A model generated the notes under the pieces. That model had not been told where the DNA came from. It did no database searches and worked only from the letters and a program-made list of their open reading frames with translations. From contig CAZQIC010000198.1 in NCBI GenBank assembly GCA_964593555.1, positions 1-5,261 of the forward strand: DNA of 5,261 nt. The letters run 5' to 3'. Positions 1-5,261 of this stretch are shown here, piece by piece. Position numbers and translations under genes: made by a program. The DNA is from CAZQIC01 sp964593555. Lineage in GTDB: Bacteria; Bacteroidota; Bacteroidia; JAFLBG01. Position 1 is the stretch's first letter. Each line of letters opens with the position of its first letter.

Positions 1-33
1 AAAAAAATAATGTATTTTTGAAAAACAGATTAC

Positions 34-100
34 AAAAAATTGGTTAACGGGTTCTTCGATTTTTAGTCAAATCTCTAAAAGTGAATTTTTAGAACCCACC
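34..100 (-). terminator. candidate terminator after the WbqC-family gene
   Basis: Read on the minus strand, GGGTTCT (97-91) pairs perfectly with AGAACCC (55-49). The pairing extends as GGT (100-98) with ACC (44-42) across a 4-base bulge, and a T6 run follows at 39-34. The 35-base loop can fold into a small GATTT/AAATC hairpin. An alternative 7-bp TCTAAAA/TTTTAGA hairpin uses 74-93. A branched stem followed by a T run suits the end of the dapB-lepB-lepB-WbqC unit, but the loop is long for a classic intrinsic terminator. Nothing else is seen in 1-142. Confidence 0.35.
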
Positions 101-142
101 TTAAATTAAAGAGCCTTAAATCGGGGTTTTGGCTTTAATGGC

Positions 143-757
143 CTAAAGAAAGTTTACGGCCTGTGGGCCTTCATTAAAAAGCAGGTCTAGCGTACTGAGA
201 TTTGGGATGAAACCGTGTTTGTTTCCGAAAACCTGGATGTATTTCTGAGAAACAAATTCACGGTCGGTATCGAGTGGAACCTTGGGTGAAATGTTGTTTC
301 GCAGATCGGTGCTATCTGTTATTTCTTTAAAATATTCACTTGTTGGTATAAGTTTGATGTCAAGCTTTAACAACTTTAACAAAAGTTGGGTAAGTTCATT
401 ATTAAGGTCGATGAGTTTTTCGAATTTTTTTTCTGAGTAGAATGGTGCGAATTCACTCTCATAAAATTCAAAATAGGGTGAGCAGCGATAGGCGGATTCG
501 ATAGATTTCCAATGCAATTTTTGCCAATTGTCGGAATAAGAAATGTTGATGTCTTTTATGGAAGTCCGCTCTCCGCTATGAATAATGGGTACACTTAATT
601 TTAATATCCCGTTCGCACCATAAATATGGCAGCGGCTGCGATAAGTTTGTTTTGGAAAGTGTTCATGATATTCGATCGATACCTCCTTGTATTTTTTCAG
701 TTTCGAAAAATACTGGATAGGCGGCAGGTATGCGGTTGAAAGTAATGTGAGCGACAT
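143..757 (-). CDS. WbqC-family protein, function unknown
   Basis: A 204-residue protein that reads as a full-length member of the WbqC-like family. Family-type features are the N-terminal AYLPPIQYF (residues 9-17), KQTYRSRC (36-43), NGILKLSVPI (49-58), a W-x4-W pair at W78 and W83, AYRCSPYFEFYE (89-100), and the C-terminal YIQVFGNKHGF (173-183) followed by NLSTLDLLFNEG (186-197). There is no signal peptide or membrane segment, so it is probably cytoplasmic. The family takes its name from a gene in an O-antigen cluster, but I know of no firmly established reaction, so only the family is assigned. The ATG lies 3 bases after the stop of the upstream signal peptidase gene and no Shine-Dalgarno is visible, which suggests translational coupling. 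It is the last gene of the run. The family call is confident; the function is not known. Confidence 0.9.
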   Translation of the reverse strand: MSLTLLSTAYLPPIQYFSKLKKYKEVSIEYHEHFPKQTYRSRCHIYGANGILKLSVPIIHSGERTSIKDINISYSDNWQKLHWKSIESAYRCSPYFEFYESEFAPFYSEKKFEKLIDLNNELTQLLLKLLKLDIKLIPTSEYFKEITDSTDLRNNISPKVPLDTDREFVSQKYIQVFGNKHGFIPNLSTLDLLFNEGPQAVNFL

Positions 758-760
758 GAT

Positions 761-1819
761 CTATTCTATAGATTTAAAAAATCTGTTCCATTTAAACATG
801 CTGAAAAAACTTTTCTCTTTATCAACAGAAAATAAAACGATTACAGCTTTGCCAACAATATGGTCTTCCGGTACAAAACCCCAGAAGCGGGAATCAGCAC
901 TGTTGTGCCGGTTATCGCCCATCATAAAATAATAATTCATTTTAAAAGTATAATGAGTTATTGCTTTTTCATTTACAAAAACTGAATCGTGTTTTATTTC
1001 CAGTTTATTGTTCTCATAAATTGATATTATTCTTTCATATAGCGGAAGCGTATTTATATTTATTTCTACACTGTCATTTGCCTTAGGGATTTTAAGCTGG
1101 CCAAAATTATCTACATTCCATGGATAATTAATATTGTGCGGAAAAATATATTCTGAATAAGCTCCTTTTTTTTCGAAGTATGTTTTTACTTCAGTTATAT
1201 CAGCCGATTTTTTAAAATAATCTGCAGCTGAAGATGTAAGCGCAAACATATAATCTCCTTTGCCTGAGATCATTCCTCCTTCTGTTATGTCAAGCATAGC
1301 AAGTGTATCCGCATCGATCCCTCTTTTTTCTGAACGTACAATATAATTGCGCTGCGAGTCTTTTGGACTTTGAATCAGGCTGTCATTAATAAAAACATTT
1401 CCCTCCCTTATTTCAAAAATATCACCAGGAAGAGCAATGCATCTTTTTACGTAATGGGTTCTGTGATCTACAGGTATCGGAGTTTCCATTGGGTAATTGA
1501 ACACTATAATGTCGTTATGTTTGATGTGACTGGTGCCGGGCAACCTGAAATACGGAATTTGTATCCACGTTAAAAAAGATTGTAGAGAAGTGCCCGGGAT
1601 ATTTTGATGGGTGAATGGGAATGAAAGAGGAGTAATGGGGACACGAGGTCCATAACTCAGCTTGCTTACAAAAATAAAATCGCCCACGTTAAGGGTCTTT
1701 TCCATGGAGGAGGTTGGTATAGTAAAGGCTTCAACTAAAAATGCCCTTACTAAAACTACTGTTACAAGTGCAAACAATATCGCTTGTAACCATTCTTTTA
1801 TGATTATTTTTTTTTTCAC
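761..1819 (-). CDS. lepB: signal peptidase I, short paralogue
   Basis: A 352-residue type I signal peptidase (peptidase family S26), which cuts signal peptides from proteins crossing the inner membrane. One membrane anchor (about residues 9-31) is followed by the catalytic region facing the periplasm. IPTSSMEKTLNVGD (34-47) carries the nucleophile S38, HYVKRCIALPGD (122-133) carries the general base K125, and GDNRHNSADSRFWG (301-314) is the conserved late box, so it should be active. About 160 residues lie between the last two boxes, which is typical of long Bacteroidota enzymes. The start is GTG: an in-frame TAA lies nine codons upstream and the next ATG in frame is M39, beyond the catalytic serine. 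A run of ten A bases follows the GTG directly. The gene starts 28 bases after the longer lepB and lacks that protein's N-terminal membrane domain and C-terminal membrane helix. Confidence 0.95.
   Translation of the reverse strand: MKKKIIIKEWLQAILFALVTVVLVRAFLVEAFTIPTSSMEKTLNVGDFIFVSKLSYGPRVPITPLSFPFTHQNIPGTSLQSFLTWIQIPYFRLPGTSHIKHNDIIVFNYPMETPIPVDHRTHYVKRCIALPGDIFEIREGNVFINDSLIQSPKDSQRNYIVRSEKRGIDADTLAMLDITEGGMISGKGDYMFALTSSAADYFKKSADITEVKTYFEKKGAYSEYIFPHNINYPWNVDNFGQLKIPKANDSVEININTLPLYERIISIYENNKLEIKHDSVFVNEKAITHYTFKMNYYFMMGDNRHNSADSRFWGFVPEDHIVGKAVIVLFSVDKEKSFFSMFKWNRFFKSIE
1807..1816 (-). repeat. A10 homopolymer in codons 2-5 of the short lepB
   Basis: Ten consecutive T bases on the plus strand read as ten A bases on the coding strand, immediately after the GTG start. 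They encode the Lys-Lys-Lys start of the protein and the first base of the next codon. A gain or loss of one base would shift the frame at the very start of the gene. This is seen directly; any role in phase variation or slippage is inference. Confidence 0.9.
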
Positions 1820-1847
1820 AAAGCTTTTAGAAACGCCGGGAATTTAC

Positions 1848-3641
1848 TCAAGATTTCGCAGTTTTATTTTTCGGTTTTCTTCTACCCTTCAGAAAACCAT
1901 ATCCCCAAAATCCTGCTGCAATTATAAGAAAGTGCATGAGATAAGATCTTGACAAACTATCATTGTTTACAAATGTAAAAAAGCGATCCCATCTGGCTTT
2001 TCCGTGACCTGTGAAAAAAGTTGATAGAGAAAATTCACCCGATAAAGGATTGTATTTTGGATCCTTTAACGACATCCATATAAAAACAGGAGTACCCACA
2101 ATATGATCTTCCGGCACTAAGCCCCAGTAACGTGAATCAGCACTATTGTGGCGGTTATCACCCATCATCCAATAATAATCTTTTTGAAAAGTGTATTTTG
2201 AAATTGGTTGTCCGTCATAAAGAACTTTTCCTCCTACCATTTTAACATCGTGATCACCATTGTCATATGTTTTTAAAACTTTTATATAAAGGGAGATATT
2301 ACTTGTGTCAATTGTTACGGTAGTTCCTGCTTTAGGAATAACAAATGGACCAAAGTTGTCGTTGTTCCATTTGTACCTTGGATCGTGCGGAAATATACTT
2401 GGATTGTATTCGTCTTTAGGATCAATTCTTTTTTGGACTGAAATAACGCCCGGAATATTTTTAATTTTTTCAGCTTTGTCCTCCGGCAGGTTAAGCATGT
2501 AATAGGAGGTGTCTCCCGGCATCTCGTATTTTCCTCCTTCACTGACGTATACATCCAACTCATCAAGTAATGTTAGGTTGGAAAGTGCCTGGCCTTCTGC
2601 CGTTCTCTGGTTAAAACCGAAAATTGGAGTTTTGGTTTTTATATCATAAAAGTGCTGGCTATGCTCGGGCCTGTTTTGTTTTTGTCCATTGATGAACATG
2701 TCCCCATCAATAATTTCCAGCTTATCTCCTGCAATGCCTACGCACCGTTTTACATAGTTTTCTCTTTTATCGGGAGGGCGCGCCACTATTTTTCCGAATT
2801 CGTCTTCATTTGTATTTACGTAAGCCCACGCTTTACTCATGGCCTGTTCCTCTGAAATTTTTTGACCGGATTGTGCGAAATTATTTTGTATATCCGCAGC
2901 CTTATCTCTTATTTCCTGATAATAACTTCGGTCTTGTTTTTTTAATGCAACAGTATCTCCATCAGGATAATTAAAAACTACGTAATCTCCATTACTTACT
3001 TTTCTAAAACCCGGCAGCCGGAAGTAGGGAATCTTTATCCACTCGAGATACGATTTTACAAATTGTGTTCCCGGTAAAGTGTGATGTGCGAATGGAAATG
3101 CCAAGGGTGTGTTAGGTATTTTTGCACCATAACTTAACTTACTTACAAAAAGATAATCTCCAACCATTAATGATTTTTCGAGAGATGATGTAGGGATAGT
3201 GAACGCTTCAATAAAAAAAGTTCTTATAACAGTAGCAGCAACAACAGCGAAAATAATAGCATCGGTCCATTCTCTTGTCATGGATTTGGGTTTCTTGTCT
3301 TTTTCTTCGGGGCCAATGAATTTAATTTTATCATCAAAGCCAAGCTGGATAAAATAAACATAGGGTACCAGGGCGGCAAGAGTAAGATCAATATTTCCTT
3401 TTTTGCCGAAGGCTTTTGCCAATTGAATGGAAATGATGGCCAGCATTAAAAAATTTACTCCCGGTACAAGTAGTAAAAACACCCACCACCAAGGCTGCTT
3501 TATCAGTTTTAGCCAAATGACATAATTATAAATGGGAACGAATGCTATCCATGCTTTTTGTCCGGCTTTACTGAATAATTTAAAAAGGCCTGTGCTTAAT
3601 AAAAAGTAAAGGATGACTAAAACTATATTTTGTGTAAGCAT
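1848..3641 (-). CDS. lepB: signal peptidase I, long form with extra N-terminal membrane domain
   Basis: A 597-residue type I signal peptidase. Residues 1 to about 102 form an added membrane domain with hydrophobic stretches near 5-20, 52-75 and 86-100; it resembles the DUF5684 type I associate with Bacteroidota signal peptidases, though the domain name is from memory. The usual anchor follows at about 125-147. IPTSSLEKSLMVGD (149-162) carries the nucleophile S153, YVKRCVGIAGD (296-306) carries the general base K298, and GDNRHNSADSRYWG (494-507) is the late box. Compared with the downstream paralogue there are about 50 extra residues before K298 (roughly 227-292), predicted periplasmic, and a C-terminal membrane helix (about 567-585) ending in a basic tail. 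Leu rather than Met follows the catalytic serine. The ATG start comes 74 bases after dapB without a Shine-Dalgarno. The protein is intact and probably active. Confidence 0.95.
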   Translation of the reverse strand: MLTQNIVLVILYFLLSTGLFKLFSKAGQKAWIAFVPIYNYVIWLKLIKQPWWWVFLLLVPGVNFLMLAIISIQLAKAFGKKGNIDLTLAALVPYVYFIQLGFDDKIKFIGPEEKDKKPKSMTREWTDAIIFAVVAATVIRTFFIEAFTIPTSSLEKSLMVGDYLFVSKLSYGAKIPNTPLAFPFAHHTLPGTQFVKSYLEWIKIPYFRLPGFRKVSNGDYVVFNYPDGDTVALKKQDRSYYQEIRDKAADIQNNFAQSGQKISEEQAMSKAWAYVNTNEDEFGKIVARPPDKRENYVKRCVGIAGDKLEIIDGDMFINGQKQNRPEHSQHFYDIKTKTPIFGFNQRTAEGQALSNLTLLDELDVYVSEGGKYEMPGDTSYYMLNLPEDKAEKIKNIPGVISVQKRIDPKDEYNPSIFPHDPRYKWNNDNFGPFVIPKAGTTVTIDTSNISLYIKVLKTYDNGDHDVKMVGGKVLYDGQPISKYTFQKDYYWMMGDNRHNSADSRYWGLVPEDHIVGTPVFIWMSLKDPKYNPLSGEFSLSTFFTGHGKARWDRFFTFVNNDSLSRSYLMHFLIIAAGFWGYGFLKGRRKPKNKTAKS

Positions 3642-3715
3642 GAACTAAAATTTGTTTTAAAACTCTAATAGATTTCTGATATTGTTATCTCCTTGTTAAA
3701 TAGTGTTAATCAGGA

Positions 3716-4432
3716 TCAAAATTTTAACAGATCCTGCATTCCGAATACACCTTTTTTATTTTGCATGAACTCGGCTGCTAAAACGGCTCCAAGGGCAAAC
3801 CCCTTTCTGCTATGTGCCACATGTTTTATTTCAATATCGTCAATAGATGATTGATAACGTACAATGTGTGTGCCCGGTACTTCGCCTTCACGTTTAGCCT
3901 GAATAGAAAGCTCGCTTGTGCTTTTCGGTTCGCCCTCAATCCATTTGTTTTTTCTTTCTACCGCTTCAAGTATTTGGTTGGCTAAAGTAAGTCCTGTGCC
4001 GCTGGGCGAATCCAATTTATGAATGTGATGTATCTCTTCCATGCTCACATCATAATCAGGATAAACATTCATGATCTTTGCAAGATGTTTATTTAAATGG
4101 AAAAATATATTTACTCCAAGGCTAAAGTTAGAGGCATGAAATAATCCTGCATTTTTTTCGGAACATTTTTTCTTTACTTCTTCCAGTTTATCAAGCCAGC
4201 CTGTAGTGCCAACAACAATCGGGATCACAGAGTTAAAACAGTGGTAAATATTTGTTATCGCATCAGCCGGTGTGCTGAATTCTATCGCCACATCTGCTTT
4301 TTTCAGATTGTCTGCGGTTAAGTCTCTAACATTATTAACATCAATTTTTAAAACAATGTTATGATTTCTGGAAATGGCTATTTGTTCAATTTCCTTCCCC
4401 ATCTTTCCATAACCCAAAAGTGCAATGTTCAT
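3716..4432 (-). CDS. dapB: 4-hydroxy-tetrahydrodipicolinate reductase
   Basis: DapB reduces the cyclic product of DapA to tetrahydrodipicolinate using NAD(P)H, in the cytoplasmic route to lysine and meso-diaminopimelate for peptidoglycan. The 238-residue protein is complete. It opens with the Rossmann nucleotide loop GYGKMG (7-12), followed by EFSTPADA (51-58) and VGTTGW (74-79), both family-type. The substrate and catalytic segment is EIHHIHKLDSPSGTG (133-147). By alignment with the E. coli enzyme, H135, H136 and K139 match H159, H160 and K163. I chose the ATG at 4432 because MNIALLGYGKMG is the normal family N-terminus. An in-frame ATG at 4498 would add 22 Cys/Phe-rich residues encoded by the inverted repeat upstream. 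It is the first gene of the likely dapB-lepB-lepB-WbqC unit. Confidence 0.96.
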   Translation of the reverse strand: MNIALLGYGKMGKEIEQIAISRNHNIVLKIDVNNVRDLTADNLKKADVAIEFSTPADAITNIYHCFNSVIPIVVGTTGWLDKLEEVKKKCSEKNAGLFHASNFSLGVNIFFHLNKHLAKIMNVYPDYDVSMEEIHHIHKLDSPSGTGLTLANQILEAVERKNKWIEGEPKSTSELSIQAKREGEVPGTHIVRYQSSIDDIEIKHVAHSRKGFALGAVLAAEFMQNKKGVFGMQDLLKF

Positions 4433-4435
4433 GAC

Positions 4436-4445
4436 CAAAATTTTG
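4436..4445. other. 10-bp palindrome just upstream of the dapB start
   Basis: CAAAATTTTG is a perfect palindrome ending 3 bases before the dapB start codon, and it lies between the possible -7 element and the ATG. It could be a small operator or a chance product of AT-rich sequence. Nothing in the window separates these readings. Confidence 0.3.
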
Positions 4446-4446
4446 T

Positions 4447-4454
4447 CAAACCTA
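4447..4454 (-). promoter_or_regulatory. possible Bacteroidota -7 element upstream of dapB
   Basis: On the minus strand this reads TAGGTTTG, a full match to the Bacteroidota -7 consensus TAnnTTTG, 14 bases before the dapB ATG. The nearest upstream TTTG lies 27 bases away, longer than the usual spacing of about 19-23, so the -33 element is poor or absent. A start a few bases downstream would give a very short leader. Six of the eight bases lie in one arm of the inverted repeat at 4449-4505, so the motif may simply be part of that repeat. Confidence 0.3.
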
Positions 4455-4505
4455 CATGATTTTTTTAAGAAACCACATAAGCAAAATGAAAAAATCATGT
4501 AGGTT
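4449..4505. repeat. perfect 17-bp inverted repeat upstream of dapB
   Basis: The left arm AACCTACATGATTTTTT (4449-4465) and the right arm AAAAAATCATGTAGGTT (4489-4505) are exact reverse complements, separated by 23 bases. Transcribed on either strand they would form a strong stem. The T tract lies on the loop side of the first arm rather than after the second arm, so this is not a standard intrinsic terminator. The repeat ends 16 bases upstream of the dapB start. It may be a dispersed palindromic repeat, a leader hairpin or an operator. Confidence 0.85.
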
Positions 4506-4560
4506 CCTGATGGCCACAGAATTATTTTAAACTATTGCAGAAGAAAGATAATTTATTCAG
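4506..4560. other. intergenic spacer with no recognised feature
   Basis: This AT-rich stretch lies between the 17-bp inverted repeat and the fold-back element. I see no gene, promoter match or hairpin in it. An open frame crosses it on the minus strand, but it runs through the fold-back element and into the end of the barrel gene, so I do not call it. Confidence 0.6.
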
Positions 4561-4700
4561 GCAAATGATCGAAAAAGAGGTGTACGACATTTTATGCCAT
4601 TTGTTCGTTTCGAGAGCCTCAACGAACGGAATCCGCACCCTGAGGGTTCTCGAAGGGTAAAGAAAGATAGTGCATTCTGTCGCACATGCTCGAAAAAGCG
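4561..4700. repeat. compound fold-back element with flanking direct repeats
   Basis: Two direct repeats border the stretch: 4561-4579 and 4682-4700 match at 16 of 19 positions, and all three differences are A in the left copy and C in the right. Between them lie nested inverted arms. The outer arms are 4582-4589 with 4678-4685 (7 of 8 paired) and 4594-4597 with 4672-4675. The inner arms are TTCGAGAGCCTCA (4609-4621) with 4641-4654 (about 13 pairs including one G-U and one bulge). An alternative 7-bp stem, GTTCGTT/AACGAAC, uses 4603-4609 and 4621-4627. The element is richer in GC than its surroundings and ends 15 bases past the stop of the barrel gene. It resembles a REP- or MITE-like repeat unit, or a structured RNA; the class is inferred. 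Confidence 0.6.
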
Positions 4701-4715
4701 TTAATAAGTCTTTAC

Positions 4716-5249
4716 TTAAATTCCAAAAGTAAGGCCGCCGCGTATTATAGGGTTGGAATATGGAGAGTATATTGATTCGTTGAAGTTCCATAGTATCAAA
4801 AAAGTCATGCTTACTTTGTCAGATATTCTTTGTCGGTAGCCCGCACCCCCCAAAACACTTGTTACAAAGGTACGGCGGTTTAAAAAAGGATCCCAGTACC
4901 CGCTTAATTGTTCAACTTCGCCATGTATAAAAAGATTCTCTAAAAAATAATAACGCGAAAATACCCTGCCGCCGTAAATGGTAGTTGTGTAAGAGTTATA
5001 ATCACGATACTTTATATATATATAAGTGATACCGGCTCCAACTGAGAAATTATCAGTGATCTTATATCCAACAAGAGGTGAAGCATCAATAAATGTGACA
5101 TTCCCGAATTGAAGACCAAGGTTGCCTCCAAAGTAAATTCTCTCCGACAGTGGTTTTTTCTCAGGTACAGGCTTTTTTGATTTTTCCTGGCAAAAAGCAG
5201 CAGAAAAAATAAAAATAAAAATAATTATGGAATTGTATTTTTTCTGCAT
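4716..5249 (-). CDS. secreted beta-barrel (outer membrane-type) protein, function unknown
   Basis: A 177-residue protein with a clear signal peptide: Lys3-Lys4, a hydrophobic core over about residues 7-19, and a probable signal peptidase I site AFC|QE after residue 20. This is not a lipobox, since Phe precedes the Cys. A Lys/Pro-rich linker (21-36) follows, then about eight short strands of alternating hydrophobic, aromatic and glycine residues, for example FGGNLGLQFG (40-49), FSVGAGITYIYIKY (68-81), IYGGRVFSRYYF (91-102) and the terminal IIRGGLTFGI. This pattern suits a small eight-stranded outer-membrane barrel. I do not recognise a functional family, and porin, adhesin or structural roles all remain open. 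The ATG is 12 bases from the window edge, so its upstream region is not visible. Its relation to dapB is uncertain because a 283-base gap separates them. Confidence 0.85.
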   Translation of the reverse strand: MQKKYNSIIIFIFIFSAAFCQEKSKKPVPEKKPLSERIYFGGNLGLQFGNVTFIDASPLVGYKITDNFSVGAGITYIYIKYRDYNSYTTTIYGGRVFSRYYFLENLFIHGEVEQLSGYWDPFLNRRTFVTSVLGGAGYRQRISDKVSMTFLILWNFNESIYSPYSNPIIRGGLTFGI

Positions 5250-5261
5250 CTGGTATTAAAC

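Noticed and set aside
13..20. TATTTTTG on the plus strand, matching the Bacteroidota -7 consensus TAnnTTTG.
   Set aside because: The -33 region would fall outside the window, and no plus-strand gene follows. In AT-rich DNA such a match is expected by chance.
108..136. AGAGCC/GGCTTT as a possible terminator right after the WbqC-family stop.
   Set aside because: On the minus-strand RNA only four consecutive pairs form before an A-C mismatch, the loop is 15 bases, and there is no uninterrupted T run after it.
2305..2855. Plus- and minus-strand open frames inside the long lepB, and similar ones inside the other genes.
   Set aside because: They lie within well-supported conserved genes in other frames, lack recognisable motifs, and have no start context of their own.
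3642..3715. A separate promoter or terminator between dapB and the long lepB.
   Set aside because: No TAnnTTTG match was found on the minus strand and only a 4-bp stem is visible. AAGGAG occurs near 3690 but has no start codon at a usable distance, so read-through from dapB is simpler.
4433..4498. A longer dapB starting at the ATG at 4498, adding 22 residues.
   Set aside because: The family N-terminus begins with the Rossmann strand at MNIALLGYGKMG. The extra residues are encoded by the inverted repeat and its loop and do not look like part of DapB.
4522..4791. An 89-residue minus-strand open frame across the intergenic region.
   Set aside because: It overlaps the end of the barrel gene in another frame and is mostly a translation of the fold-back repeat. 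It has no domain-like pattern and is rich in Cys, Phe and Arg.
5184..5201. Lipoprotein signal at Cys20 of the barrel protein.
   Set aside because: The residues before the Cys are A-A-F. A lipobox needs a small residue such as Gly, Ala or Ser directly before the Cys.

Overview
The window looks like chromosomal DNA from a member of the Bacteroidota. The DNA is AT-rich, no start codon has a convincing Shine-Dalgarno sequence, and the signal peptidases have the long Bacteroidota-type form with PTSS(L/M)E around the catalytic serine. The gene order dapB, lepB, WbqC-like is one I know from Bacteroidota genomes. I cannot name a genus.

All five supported genes lie on the minus strand, so transcription runs from right to left. 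From the right edge they are: a small secreted, probably outer-membrane beta-barrel protein (4716-5249); a 283-base gap holding most of the non-coding structure (4433-4715); dapB for lysine and meso-diaminopimelate synthesis (3716-4432); a long type I signal peptidase with an extra N-terminal membrane domain (1848-3641); a second, shorter signal peptidase with a GTG start (761-1819); and a WbqC-family protein (143-757). The last 142 bases hold no gene, only a candidate terminator.

The gaps from dapB onward are 74, 28 and 3 bases. dapB-lepB-lepB-WbqC therefore probably forms one transcription unit, with the last pair translationally coupled. The unit is envelope-centred: DapB supplies the diaminopimelate branch for peptidoglycan, the two signal peptidases release exported proteins from the inner membrane, and WbqC-like proteins belong to a family named after an O-antigen cluster. 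The beta-barrel protein upstream has a signal peptide ending just before a glutamine, so it is a plausible client of these peptidases.

I found no clear sign of a new defence, mobile or biosynthetic system. The coding part is ordinary core genome. The best leads are non-coding: a perfect 17-bp inverted repeat directly upstream of dapB that overlaps a possible promoter element, and a compound fold-back element of about 140 bases flanked by near-identical direct repeats. Smaller leads are the tandem signal peptidases with different architectures and an A10 tract at the start of the second one.
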